DNA of 64,000 bases from Fistularia commersonii (GCA_037954325.1 JBBMNZ010000081.1:180001-244000); one strand, 5' to 3'. Positions 11,506-23,689 are shown, counted from the first letter of the stretch. The notes: generated from the letters alone by a model not told the origin. Program-made: numbers and translations.

Positions 11506-11955
11506 CCAAACTTAGTCGAGGGTATGAAGATTACAGGTCAGACCAAGGTAGACTGTAACGTAGACTGTAACGTATGCACGGAGGGAAAATTCACAAATAG
11601 CAGAAACAGGCAAGCTGATGCAAAAGCTGATGCACCCCTAAAAATGGTACACGCTGACTTATCAGGCCCGATTGAACCAGCTGGTCAAGAAGGGCATAAG
11701 TATGTCATTTCATTCACAGATGATTATTCAGGGGCAGTATTTGTATATTTTCTCAAATACAAGAGTGAAGCTACATTAGCAACAGAGAAGTTCCTTGCTG
11801 ACAGTGCAGCGTATGGTCGTGTCAAATGTATCAGGTCAGACAACGGGACTGAATTCACAGGAAATGCTTTTCAATCTCTTCTAAGGGAGAAAGGCATAAG
11901 ACATGAAACATCATCCCCATACTCTCCCCATCAAAATGGGACAGCAGAAAGATAA
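11506..11955 (+). pseudogene. Integrase part of copia-A1 polyprotein
   Basis: Same frame as the Gag-protease part, after the TGA at 11,503. It contains the CxxC half of the integrase zinc finger (within VDCNVDCNVC), the first catalytic Asp (HADLSGP), the second Asp (RSDNGTEF) and the catalytic Glu (NGTAER), as in DDE integrases. Directly after NGTAER, TAA at 11,953 replaces a Gln codon (CAA in copia-A2). A tandem 12-bp duplication (gtagactgtaac twice) lies in the zinc finger and is shared with copia-A2. Confidence 0.9.
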
Positions 11956-14118
11956 TGGAGGACCCTTTTTGAAATGGCAAGGTGTATGCTAATAGAAAAA
12001 GGATTACCAAAGGTTTTGTGGCCTTATGCTGTCCAGACCGCTGCCCATATTCGAAATAGATGCTACAATGACAGACTCGAAAATACCCCATACTTCATGT
12101 TAACAGGGAGAAAGCCAAATCTCTCAAAAATGTGGATATTCGGAACTGAGTGTTCTGCATACAAACATGACACTAAGAAATTAGATCCCAGATGTGAAAG
12201 AGGAATATTTGTGGGATACAGTAAGAAAAGCCCTTCATACCTGGTCTATAATCCACTTACAGAAAAAGTGGCAAAACAGAGACTGGTGAAATTGATCAAA
12301 AAGGGAAGAATTGAACAACAAACACAAACTGATGATTATGAGACAGAAATCCAGGGATATGAAGGCACAGAATCTACAGATGAAACCAGTATTGCTGTGT
12401 CACAAAGTGAAAATAAAACAGACAACCATATACAAAATGAGGATGAGAGTACTAACGCAGATGTGTCACATGACGAAGAAACAGCAGAAAATGTCCAAAA
12501 TGAAAAAGAGACGAGGTCAGACATAAAACCCAGATATAATCAAACCAGTCGCTATCCTAGACGAAAAAGGGTCGTTCCAAGGTATTTAGAGGATGATCAG
12601 ACAGACTATATTAAATATGATAAAAATCATACAACTATTGATTACTGTTACAGGACTGTGTGCGGAGTCCCACAGAATTATAGCGAAGCACTGAAGTCAC
12701 CACTGGCACCCGGGTGGAATTGTGCCATGAGGGAAGAGATTGACTCGCTTAAACAGAATGACACATTTGAACTGACAACTTTACCTGAAGGGAGAAAAGT
12801 AATTGGAGGAAAATGGGTATTTGCCCTTAAAGAAAATGCTGAAGGAGGACAAATATTTAAGGCCAGATATGTAGCTAAGGGTTACAATCAAACAGAAGCC
12901 ATAGACTACTATGGAACTTTTGCACCGACAGCTAACATTACATCAGTGCGGGCACTAATGCAGATAGCCGTACAAAATAACCTCATTGTCCATCAAATGG
13001 ATGTTAAGACGGCATATTTACATGCTCCTATACATGAGGAGATTTTCTTGGAACAACCAGAAGGGTTTGAAATGATGTCAGAAACAGGAGAGAAACTAGT
13101 GTATAGATTAAAGAAATCTCTTTATGGCCTGAAACAATCAGGAAGAAACTGGTATGAACTCCTTAATGACCATTTAGAACAGGACAACTTTGTGAGAAAT
13201 CTCTCTGACCACTGTGTGTACAGAAAACAGACGGAAAATGGTGACACAATCATTGTAATAATTTGGGTAGATGATTTAATTATTGCAGCAAGCAGCAATG
13301 ATGCACTCAGCACATTTAAACAGAACATGAAATTCAAGTTCAACATGAAAGACCTGGGGAAACTATCATATTTTTTGGGCATACAATTTGAACAAAAGGG
13401 GGATGAAATCAAAATGAACCAGACAAAGTACATCCTAAAAATGCTAGAGAGATTTGGAATGTCAGAATGTAAAGCAAGATCTACTCCAAGTGAGCAAAAA
13501 TTAGAGGGCATCCCTGTAGCTGATGAAAATGAGCAAAGTGAACCTGTCGACCCCAAAGAATATCGTGAGATTGTAGGCAGTCTTATTTATGCCATGACTT
13601 GCACCAGACCTGATATCAGCTGGATAGTGAGCAAACTATCACAGAATCTGGCAATGGCAAAAGTAAAAAACTTAGTAGCTCCAAAACATGTGCTGAGGTT
13701 TTTGAAGGGGACAGCTGATTATGAACTAAGTTTCAAGACAAATAAGGAGGATTTGAACCTGATAGCTTACAGTGATTCAGACTGGGCATCATCTGTAGAA
13801 GACAGACGTAGCACTACAGGCTACTGTTTCAGTTTAACAAAACAAGGCCCAGCCATTGCATGGAAGTCAAGGAAACAGCCCACAGTGGCCCTGTCAACAT
13901 GTGAGGCTGAATACATCGGCCGAGCCACCACCGCACAAGAAAACATGTACCTGTCTCAACTGTTAAACGGTATGGACAACAAAATGTACAGTTGCACAAC
14001 AATCTACGGAGACAATCAGGGGGCCATCGCACTGAGTAAGAATCCTGTAAACAGACAAAGGTCAAAACACATTGATGTAAAATATCATTTCATTCGTGAA
14101 GCACTCAGTGAGGGTTAA
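11956..14118 (+). pseudogene. Integrase C-terminus, reverse transcriptase and RNase H of copia-A1
   Basis: Continues in the same frame and is open for about 720 codons. Integrase C-terminal region ('FGTECSAYKHDTKKLDPR') comes first, then an acidic linker, then reverse transcriptase with 'QMDVKTAYLHAPI', 'KKSLYGLKQSGRNW' and the active-site box WVDD (codon near 13,265). RNase H follows with Asp in YSDSDW, Glu in STCEAEY and Asp in YGDNQGAI. The frame ends with TAA at 14,116, although the next codons still encode the usual copia end (YCPSEDMLADI), so the natural C-terminus is cut off. A 1-bp deletion near 14,172 further breaks that tail. Confidence 0.92.
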
Positions 14119-14258
14119 ATAAATCTTATCTATTGTCCATCAGAGGACATGTTGGCAGACATCTTGACAAACTCATGACAAAGGTAACAATAGAAAAATT
14201 CAAAAAGTGGTTCTTTGGAAATTCAAATGTCCAAAGTTTTTTTTTGGATGTTGAGATC

Positions 14259-14267
14259 AAGAGGGGG
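14259..14267 (+). promoter_or_regulatory. Polypurine tract of copia-A1
   Basis: AAGAGGGGG directly abuts the 3' LTR (TGTTGAAATAGG). Second-strand DNA synthesis is primed here in LTR retrotransposons. The same tract lies before the copia-A2 3' LTR (62,808-62,816). Confidence 0.85.
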
Positions 14268-14623
14268 TGTTGAAATAGGTGATCTCATTAGTTTTATTTG
14301 AGTTTACATTCTAGTATACATATGTTGTATTTGTATCTACTCTCAGGAAATGCATGGCACTTTATGACAAGGTTTGGGACTTGTTTTAGTTTTTCGCGAC
14401 TGTTCAGCTAACTTGACGTTAACTTCTACGTCAGTGTTTTTTTTTTGGTATAGCGGTGCTGGCGGGAATTTTTCCCTCACTCTGTACTGTACATGTCCCA
14501 TGGCTAACCGATGTTGATTCCCGGAGCTGTGAAGAAGAAAATAAAAGACGATTCAAACAAGGCAAACTTGTGAATTCCTTCCGAAACATGGAAAACGAAG
14601 AAGCTGCGAACTTAAACGCAACA
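14268..14623 (+). repeat. 3' LTR of copia-A1
   Basis: 356 bp, from TGTTGA to GCAACA, followed by the GTTTG target duplication. It differs from the 5' LTR at about nine positions, including the terminal dinucleotide. Confidence 0.93.
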
Positions 14624-14679
14624 GTTTGGTTGTGGATGCGTTTCGGCTAATGCTATTAGCACAGCTATGATGAGTTAAG

Positions 14680-14711
<32 letters not shown>

Positions 14712-15524
14712 CTGTGTGTGTGTGTGTGTGCGTGTGTGTGAGTGTGAATTTGTTTAGGTGGGGGGGGGTCGCGGACAGGGAGTACCGGGGCCTCGAGCAG
14801 ATGAGCTGAGGAGCGGAGGAGGGCAGAAGCCTGGCCCGTGATTCGCTTATGTCCAGCGGTTCGGGAATTCCAGGGCCCAAAGCGGAGGAGCGATGGAGCT
14901 GAGAAGCGGAGGAGCGGAGGTAATGTTTCTCCTCTCAGAGGCGGGGAAGTTTGGGGGCAGAAGAACCCCTTAGACTGGCTAATGTGAGCATACTCCGGAC
15001 ATAGATCCCCCGGACGTATGATTGGAGCTCTCGGACCATTTGGCACACACATGTGAATGAGTGGATGAGCTAATGTTTGTTTGGTTGTGGATGCGTTTCG
15101 GCTAATGCTATTAGCACAGCTATGATGAGTTAAGGTGTGTGTGTATGTGTGTGTGTGTGTGTGTGTGTTTGTGTGTTTTTGTGTGTGTGTGAGTGTGTTT
15201 GTGTGTGTATGTGTGAGAGTTTGTTTAGGTGGGGGGGGGGAGTACCAGAGCCCATACAGGAGGAGCGGTGGAGCTGAGAAGCGGAGGTAATTTTTCTCCT
15301 CTCAGAGGCGGGGAAGCTTGGGGGCAGAAGAACCCCTTAGACCGGCCAATGTGAGCCTTCTTCGGACATAGATCACCCGGACGTATGACTGGAGCTCCCG
15401 TACCTCTAGGCACACACATATGTGAATGAGTGGATGAGCTAATGTTTGTTTTGTTGTGGATACGTTTTGGCCAATGCTATTAGCACAGCTATGATGAGTT
15501 CAGGTGTGTGTGTGTGTGTTTGTG

Positions 15525-15607
<83 letters not shown>

Positions 15608-15907
15608 GTTTATCTGTGTGTGAGAGTTTGTTTTGGTGGGTGGGGGTGGGGGGGGGGGGGGTGTTCCCGCGGACAGGGAGTACCAGGGCCTGGAGCGGAT
15701 GAGGTGAGGAGCGGAGGAGGGCAGAAGCCCGGACCGTGATTCGCTTATGTCCAGCGGTTCGGGAGTTCCAGGGCCCAAAGCGGAGAAGCGGAGGACAGCA
15801 AAAGCCCTGTCCGCAATTCACCTGAGTCTGGCGGATCGGTAGTACCTGGTTCCGCAGCGGAGGAGCGGAGGAGCGGAGGAGCGGAGGAGCGGAGCAAAGC
15901 GGAAGAC
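14624..15907. repeat. Satellite S2 (3' flank of copia-A1)
   Basis: Three mosaic satellite units with leader, (GT)n, poly-G, octamer and tail modules. From 14,624 to about 15,480 it matches 63,173-64,000 almost base for base, so copia-A1 and its flank belong to a segmental duplication. The last part carries a long pure (GT)n tract at about 15,533-15,602, then octamers that run into L1-delta. Confidence 0.88.
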
Positions 15908-16441
15908 CGTCTTAATAACAAGGAAATTACAGATGAGGCTATAATTTCCACAGAAATCTTTAAATTCTATCGCCACCTATACACTTCGACATTGTCAAAA
16001 AGCGATTGTGACTCCTTTCCAACAAATATTCCTCAACATATCCCAAAAATAAACAACAACAAACAATATATGTTTGTTTTGTATATGTTTATATATAATC
16101 AACAAAAAATATACAGTTTGATATCTGAGATTCCTTGTGAGTCGCCAACTTAATTACATGTTGTACTCCCCTTGCAATCTTTTTTTCGTTTTAATTTTTT
16201 ATTAGTCTATCTATTGATTTAATTATTTCATTTTAATTTCTTTTTTTGTCTAGCACTGTAAATTTCTCACAAACCGTTAACACTATTAACTTCTGATTCC
16301 ATACAGAACGAATGTCCTTATGTCCTTTGCTTCCTCATGCCTGGTTGTTTCATTCACATTCAGTTCTACCTTGCCATGTTTATTTGTACATTTGTATAGT
16401 TGTGTGTACTATTTATGTTCAATTCAAAAAAAAAAAAAAAA
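15908..16441 (+). mobile_element. L1-delta a: internally deleted L1 LINE with poly(A)
   Basis: An L1 ORF2 segment between endonuclease and RT (residues 'EIFKFYRHLYTSTLSKSDCD') is fused to the L1 3' end, so the whole RT is missing. The 3' untranslated region ('acatgtt', 'ctattaacttctgatt', 'tatttatgttcaatt') and a 15-nt poly(A) at 16,427-16,441 follow. The same derivative occurs at 41,045-41,577 and 48,310-48,723. It is not coding. Confidence 0.82.
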
Positions 16442-16890
16442 GAATGAGAGGCTGAGAAAATCTCCATGTCTCTCTCTCCCCCCCCCTTAATGCCGCCCCC
16501 CCCCCTTCCTCACGGCGGCCGACGCAACGCGATTCTCGCCGTTGTTGTGGAAGTAGGGAAAAGGATTCCCCGCGTCGGTGCGAGCGATGCGTTTCAAGGC
16601 GTATTGCATGTGTGTATGGGGGGGGGGGTCTACAGGACACCGCAGACCGGCAATGGTGCACCTTCTCCGGACATCGATCACCGAAACGTCGGCGTGGAGC
16701 TCCCGGAGCAGCCGGCGTGTACATGTGAATGAATGGAGGAGCTAATGTGTGTGGGGTGGTGGTGGTGGTGGTGTGGGGGGGGGGGGGGGGGCGTTTCGGC
16801 TAATGCTATCAGCACAGCTATGATTATCCCCAGAACGTTGAGAACGAGCTCCCGGAACTCCAGACATGCGTATATAAAAGAGTGGAATTA

Positions 16891-16892
<2 letters not shown>
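16442..16892 (+). repeat. Satellite variant B, copy 1
   Basis: A diverged relative of the main satellite. It contains a C-rich start, 'gcgagcgatgcgtttcaagg', a poly-G run, 'ggtgcaccttctccggacat', the hairpin variant 'gctaatgctatcagc' and a short (GGT)n/poly-G stretch. It ends with 'gcgTATATAAAAGagtgg' just before (GT)n and the L1 fragment. Other copies are at 37,281-37,591, 41,578-42,047, 42,229-42,316, 45,360-45,496 and, inverted, 57,845-58,203. Confidence 0.8.
16871..16880 (+). promoter_or_regulatory. TATA-like box in variant B
   Basis: TATATAAAAG fits the eukaryotic TATA consensus. It is kept in the variant B copies at 42,025-42,034 and 45,476-45,485 and is broken by an inserted A near 37,570. 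It lies about 105 bp upstream of L1 sequence. Activity is unknown and the match could be chance. Confidence 0.35.
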
Positions 16893-16961
<69 letters not shown>

Positions 16962-16984
16962 TGTGTGTGTGTGTGTGTATGTGT
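16893..16984 (+). repeat. (GT)n microsatellite before L1-a
   Basis: About 45 GT dinucleotides with two TATG interruptions, directly abutting the L1 fragment. Frames running from here into L1 give an artificial Cys-Val N-terminus. Confidence 0.95.
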
Positions 16985-18530
16985 GGGACAGAAATAATGT
17001 CGGGGACAGAAATTGTTATTAGCCTGCTGGCAGATGACACAACCTTAGTTTTGAAAAATGAACATCAAGTCCCAATAAGCGTTGAAAAAATTAAAACATT
17101 CTACAAGGCTTCAGGATTGTCATTAAACTTAAAGAAATGCAAACTTCTTGAGCTGCATGACTCACCACTAAAGGAAATCAGCAATGTTCCTATCAAATCA
17201 GAAATAAAATACTTGAGCATTTTCCTATCTAAGGACCAAAAGTTAAATCAGTCCAGGAACATTGAATCTAAACTGAATCAAAGTAAAGCTAAATTGAATA
17301 TATGGCTCCAAAGAGATTTATCAATATTAGGCCCGATATATTTGACTAAAATGGAATGTTTATCCAGATGTATATACCCAGTGTATTCCAATGCTGCTCC
17401 AAATCAACTCATAAAATCTATTAACCAAATAAATTTCAACTTTATCTGGAGGAACAAACCACACCATCTAAAAAAATCACATATGGGGAAAGAAACAAGT
17501 GACGGAGGGCTGAAAGTGATAGAGTTGGACTGCCTGAATGGGACATTGAAGGTGAACTGGTTGAAATCCTGGATCAAACATCATCATTTTTTCTGGTATT
17601 GTACTCCAAACTACTTATTCAACATAGTCGGCAGCCTAAGTCTTCTACTTATCTCTGACTTGGATATCAACAAGATTCCTGTCCAATTTTCAGAGTTCCA
17701 TAAACAAATACTATTATACTGGAAAATGATATATGTACACAATTTCTCACCACACAGTACAATAATTTGGAACAATCGATATGTACTGCATGGCAACAAA
17801 CCTCTGTTTTACAAGGAATGCTTTGAGAAAGGTATATGGTCAATAATTGACTTGATGGATGACAATGGCAGTCGTCTAGACTATGAACAGTTCTGTACTA
17901 CACACAGATTTAAGCCTCCCATATTAGAGTTGATAAAGTTACGAAACGCACTGCCTCGACAATTTGTATTCCTGACCAAAAATATAATGACGCACCAAAC
18001 CGTACAACCACAGTTACCCCGACTATCACTCCAGGGAATCTCAATTCCGGACAGAAAGTGCACCAACTCCTTTATTAGGACATGTTTCACAGGAAACTTA
18101 TTCCCTGGACGTCAAAACAAAAATAATATTTGAAATGAATTTGATAAGGAATCGATTGCCACGCTGCGAACTATGTATCTGACTCTACCCATACCCCCCA
18201 AGGCACAAAGAAACCCACTTCTAAATTATGAATGACATCTACCCATCTAAGGAATTATTGAGGGTACACTTTACTTTTGAAGATAATATTTGTACATTTT
18301 GTGAAGACAACATTGAAACCACTGACCATATATTTTTTCTCATTCTCATTCCATCATCACCAGTTTCCCTCTCAAAAGATGATATCACATTTGGTTTACT
18401 TATAAGCAACATAACAGATGAACTCCGTGTCAATGTTCTTTTAGGCCTGGCCAAGTTCTTCATTCACAAAAACAGAATGCAAAAATGCTCCCCAAATTTG
18501 AATTTCTTCATAAACGATTTTGAATTATAA
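16985..18530 (+). pseudogene. L1-a ORF2 C-terminal part (RT motif C to Cys/His end)
   Basis: ORF2p normally supplies endonuclease and reverse transcriptase; here only the C-terminal third remains. It opens with a short duplicated GTEI segment, then LADDTTL (RT active site, motif C), 'SGLSLNLKKCKLLEL' and a long C-terminal domain. TGA at 18,131-18,133 ends the first frame. The remainder (MNDIYPSKELL, then CTFCEDNIETTDHIFF, an L1-type Cys/His end) runs in another frame to 18,530 and is preceded by a TAA in 'cacttctaaattatg' where Lys is expected. That TAA is shared with L1-b and L1-c. Confidence 0.85.
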
Positions 18531-19121
18531 AAAAAAATCCTTAAAACTTATGGAAAAATCCAAAAACTAAAAAATATACAGTTACCCATGTCTGAGATTC
18601 CTTTTTTTTGGAAAAAAAAAAACAACAACTTAATTACATGTTATATTCCCCTTGCAATTTTTTTTTCGTTTTAATTTTTTATTTGTCTATCTATTGATTT
18701 AATTATTTCCTTTTAATTTCTTTTTTTTGTCTAGCACTGTAAATTTCTCACAAACCGTTAACACTATTAACTTCTGATTACATACAGAACAAATGTCCTT
18801 ATGTCCGTTGCTTCCTCATCCCTGGTTGTTTCATTGACATTCAGTTCTACCTTGCCATGTTTATTTGTACATTTGTATATTTGTGTGTACTATTTATGTT
18901 CAATTAAAAACAGTTTGATGTCTGAGATTCCTTGTGAACGGCCAACTTAATTACATGTTATATTCCCCTTATAATTTTTTTTTTTAGTTTTTAATTTTAT
19001 TTTTCTATCTATTTATTTAATTATTTCCTTTTAATTTTCTTTTTTGTCTAGCATTAAAAAATTCTCGCGAACCGTTAACACTATTAACTTCTGATTCCAT
19101 ACAGAACGAATGCCCTTATGT
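16985..19121 (+). mobile_element. L1-clade LINE 3' fragment L1-a
   Basis: The fragment begins at RT motif C and continues through the ORF2 C-terminus and 3' untranslated region. A second, truncated 3' UTR copy follows at 18,911-19,121. Its 5' edge, preceded by (GT)n and variant B, is identical in L1-b and L1-c, so the copies arose by duplication of one truncated element. Confidence 0.85.
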
Positions 19122-19240
19122 CTCCCGTCCCCCCCGCTTTTTCCGTACGGTGGCAGACACTGAGATCAAAAGCAAATGGGTGTCATTGTAATGCAGTAAC
19201 AGGGTGATAACAGCCGTGTTTGAAGTGTGTAGGGGCTTAT
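19122..19240. other. Low-copy relic related to the K block
   Basis: A C-rich stretch then 'ggtggcagacactgagatc' and 'gggtgtcattgtaatgcagtaacagg'. On the minus strand it reads AVITLLLHCNDTHL, resembling DVITLLLYFNDTAV of the K block (52,131). Equivalent relics lie at 39,842-39,965 and 47,732-47,862. Origin unknown. Confidence 0.5.
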
Positions 19241-19700
<460 letters not shown>

Positions 19701-22700
19701 GGGAGTACCAGGGCCTGGAGCGGATGAGGTGAGGAGCGGAGGAGGGCAGAAGCGCGGACCGTGATTCGCTTATGTCCAGCGGTTCGGGAGTTCCAGGGCC
19801 CAAAGCGGAGGAGCGGAGGACAGCAAAAGCCCTGTCCGCAATTCACCTGAGTCTGGCGGATCGGTAGTACCTGGTTCCGCAGCGGAGGAGCGGAGGACTT
19901 GAGAAGCGGAGGAGCGGAGGAGCGGAGATGTTTCTCTTCTCAGAGGCGGCGAGGGGGGGGGGGGGAGCAGGACCCCTTACCCGTATCCCCCGGACGGTTG
20001 AGTGGAGCTCCCGGACTTCCGGGCACGCACATGCGAATGACTGGATGACAGGGAGTGCCAGGGCCTGGAGCGGATGAGCAGAGGAGAGGCGGAGAGCAGA
20101 AGCCCGGCCCGGTTCGGGATTTCCAGGGTCCAAAGCGGGGGAGCAAAGAAGCGGAGGGGGGGAGGAGAGCAGAAGAGCAGAAGACTGGCCCGGAATTCAC
20201 CGAAGTCCCGCATATCGGGAGTTCAAGGGCCCGGAGCGGAAGAGAGGAGGAGCGGAGGAGCGGAGGAGCGGGGGAGCGGAGGAGCGGAGGAGCGGAGGAG
20301 CGGAGGAGCGGAGGAGCGGAGGAGAGCGGAAGCCCGGCCAACAATTCGCCTGAGTCCCGCGGAGAGGGGGTACCAGGGCCTGGAGCCTGATTCGCTTATG
20401 TCCAGCAGTTCAGGAGTACCAGGGTCAGGAGCGGAGGAGCGGAGGAGCGGATGAGCAGAAGAACGTTTAAGCGGTGGAGCGGAGGAGCGGATGAGCGGAG
20501 GAGAGTGGAATCCGGCCGACATCTCGCCTGAGTCCCGCGGAAAGGGAGTCCCAGGGCCTGGAGCCTGATTCGCTTATGGCAAGCAGTTCAGGAGAACCGA
20601 GCCCAGAGCGGAGGAGCGGAGGAGCGGAGGAGCGGAGGAGCGGAGGAGCGGAGGAGCGGAGGAGCGGAGGAGAGCGGAAACCCGGCCAACAATTCGCCTA
20701 AGTCCCGCGGAGAGGGAGTACCAGGGCCTGGAGCCTGATTCGCTATGTCCAGCAGTTCAGGAGTACCAGGGCCGGAGCAAAGGAGCGGAGGAGCGGAGGA
20801 GCGGAGGAGCGGAGGAGCGGAGGAGCGGAGGAGCGGATAAGCGAATGAGCTGAGGAGAGCGGAAGCCCGGCCGGCAATTCGCCTTAGTCCCGCGGAGAGG
20901 GAGTACCAGGTCCTGGAGCCTGATTCGCTTATGTCCAGCAGTTCAGGAGTACCAGGGCCAGGAGCGGAGGAGCGGAGGAGCGGATGAGCAAAATAACGTT
21001 TAAGCGGTGGAGCGGAGGAGCGGATGAGCGGAGGAGAGCGGAATCCGGCCGACAATTCGCCTGAGTCCCGCGGAAAGGGAGTACCAGGGCCAGAAGCGTG
21101 ATTTAATGATGTTCAGCAATTCAGGAGTACCAGGCCGAGGTGCGGAGGAGCGGAGGGGCGGATGAGTGGAGGAGCGGAGGTGGGGGGGAGAGCGGAAGAC
21201 CGGCCCACATTTCGCCTGAGTCCCGCGGATTGGGAGTACCAGGGCCTGGAGCCTGATTCGCTTATGGCAAGCAGTTCAGGAGTACCAGGGCCCAGAGCGG
21301 CGGAGCGGCGGAGCGGAGGAGCGGAGGAGCGGAGGAGCGGAGGAGCGGAGGAGCGGAGGAGCGGAGGAGAGCGGAAGCCCGGCCGACAATTCGCCTTAGT
21401 CCAGCGGAGAGGGAGTACCAGGGCCTGGAGCCTGATTCGCTTATGTCCAGCAGTTAGGGGGAGTACCAGGGCCGGAGCGGAGGAGCGGAGGAGCGGATGA
21501 GCAGAAGAACGTTTAAGCGGTGGAGCGGAGGCGCGGACGAGCGGAGGAGAGCGGAATCCGGCCGACATCTCGCCTGAGTCCCGCGGAAAGGGAGTACCAG
21601 GGCCTGGAGCCTGATTCGCTTATGGCAAGCAGTTCAGGAGAACCGGGCCCAGAGCGGAGGAGCGGAGGAGCGGAGGAGCGGAGGAGCGGAGGAGAGCGGA
21701 AGCCCGGCCAACAATTCGCCTAAGTCCCGCGGAGAGGGAGTACCAGGGCCAGGAGCCTGATTCGCTATGTCCAGCAGTTCAGGAGTACCAGGGCCGGAGC
21801 GGAGAAACGGAGGAGCGGAGGAGCGGAGGAGCGGAGGAGCGGATAAGCGGATGAGCTGAGGAGAGCGGAAGCCCGGCCGGCAATTTGCCTGAGTCCCGCG
21901 GAGAGGGAGTACCAGGTCCTGGAACCTGATTCGCTTATGTCCAGCAGTTCAGGAGTACCAGGGCCACGAGCGGAGGAGCGGAGGAGCAGATGAGCAGAAG
22001 AACGTTTAAGCGGTGGAGCGGAGGAGCGGATGAGCGGAGGAGAGCGGAATCCGGCCGACATCTCGCCTGAGTCCCGCGGAAAGGGAGTACCAGGGCCTGG
22101 AGCCTGATTCGCTTATGGCAAGCAGTTCAGGAGAACCGGGCCCAGGTGCGGAGGAGCGGAGGAGCGGAGGAGAGCGGAAGCCCGGCCAACAATTCGCCTA
22201 AGTCCCACGGAGAGGGAGTACCAGGGCCAGGAGCCTGATTCGCTATGTCCAGCAGTTCAGGAGTACCAGGGCCGGAGCGGAGGAACGGAGGAGCGCAGGA
22301 GCGGAGGAGCGGAGGAGCGGAGGAGCGGATGAGCTGAGGTGAGCGGAAGCCCGGTCGGCAATTCGCCTGAGTCCCGCGGAGAGGGAGTACCAAGTCCTGG
22401 AGCCTGATTCGCTTATGTCCAGCAGTTCAGTAGTACCAGGGCCAGGAGCGGAGGAGCGGAGGAGCGGATGAGCAAAATAACGTTTAAGCGGTGGAGCGGA
22501 GGAGCGGATGAGCGGAGGAGAGCGGAATCCGGCCGACAATTCGCCTGAGTCCAGCGGAGAGGGAGTACCAGGGCCAGAAGCGTGATTTATTGATGTTCAG
22601 CAATTCAGGAGTACCAGGCCCAGGTGCGGAGGAGCGGAGGGGCGGATGAGTGGAGGAGCGGAGGTGGGGAGGAAAGCGGAAGACCGGCCCACATTTCGCC

Positions 22701-23689
22701 TGAGTCCCGCGGATTGGGAGTACCAGTGCCTGGAGCCTGATTCGCTTATGGCAAGGAGTTCAGGAGTGCCAGGGCCCAGAGCGGCGGAGCGGAGGAGCGG
22801 AGGAGCGGAGGGGCGGATGAGCGGAGGAGTGGACGTGCGGAGGAGAGCGGAAGCCCGGCCCACATTTCGCCTGAGTCCCGCGGATTGGGAGTACCAGGGC
22901 CTGGAGCCTGATTCGCTTATGGCAAGCAGTTCAGGAGTACCAGGGCCTAGAGCGGAGGAGCGGAGGAGCGGAGGAGCGGAGGAGCGGAGGAGCGGAGGAG
23001 CGGAGAAGCGGAGGAGAGCGGAAGCCCGGCCGACAATTCGCCTTAGTCCCGCGGAGAGGGAGTACCAGGGCCTGGAGCCTGATTCGCTTATGTCCAGCAA
23101 TTCAGGAGTACCAGGGCCGGAGCGGTGGAGCGGAGGAGCGGAGGAGCGGAGGAGCGGAGGAGCGGATGAGCGGATGAGCGGATGAGCGGATGAGCTGAGG
23201 AGAGCGGAAGCCCGGCCGGCAATTCGCCTGAGTCCCACGGAGAAGGAGTACCAGGGCCTAGAACCTGAGTCGCTTATGTCCAGCAGTTCAGGAGTACCAG
23301 GGCCAGGAGCGGAGGAGCGGAGGAGCGCAGGAGCGGATGAGCGGATGAGCGGATGAGCGGATGAGCGGATGAGCGGATGAGCGGATGAGCGGAGGAGCGG
23401 AGGAGCGGAGGAGAGCGGAAGGCCGGCCCACATTTCCCCTATGTCCCGCGGATTGGGAGTACCAGGGCTTGGAGCCTGATACACTTATGTCAAGCGGTCC
23501 GGAGTACCAGGGCCCGGAGCGGGGGAGCGGAAGAGCGGAGGAGCGGAGGAGAGCGGTAGCCCGGCAAACAATTCGCCTAAGTCCCGCGGAAAGGGAGTAC
23601 CAGGGCCTGGAGCCTGATTCGCTAATGGCAAGCAGTTCATGAGTACCAGGGCCTAGAGCGGAGGAGCGGAGGAGCGGAGGAGTGGAGGA

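Larger units (their letters stand above)
9785..14623 (+). mobile_element. Ty1/copia LTR retrotransposon copia-A1, full-length but inactive
   Basis: The element contains 5' LTR, primer-binding site, a Gag-protease-integrase-RT-RNase H reading frame, polypurine tract and 3' LTR, with a GTTTG target-site duplication. Integrase lies before RT, which defines Ty1/copia. The reading frame stays in one phase throughout but is cut by stops at 11,437-11,439 (TGA), 11,503-11,505 (TGA), 11,953-11,955 (TAA) and 14,116-14,118 (TAA). Of these, 11,503 and 14,116 are also present in copia-A2. The two LTRs differ at roughly nine positions over 356 bp by my reading, so the insertion is moderately young. It may belong to the GalEa-type copia elements known in fish and crustaceans, but this is not proven. 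Confidence 0.95.

Noticed and set aside
10105..14118. Exogenous or endogenous retrovirus
   Set aside because: Integrase precedes RT, there is no env, and the primer site is of copia type. The element is Ty1/copia.
15446..15739. Cysteine-valine rich secreted peptides encoded by (GT)n
   Set aside because: (GT)n always reads Cys-Val; no signal peptide or conserved codon pattern.
22597..23484. 295-codon Ser/Ala/Pro/Leu/Arg frame in the octamer satellite
   Set aside because: The octamer lacks stops in every frame, so long frames are expected. No domain, and the same peptide appears on overlapping frames.
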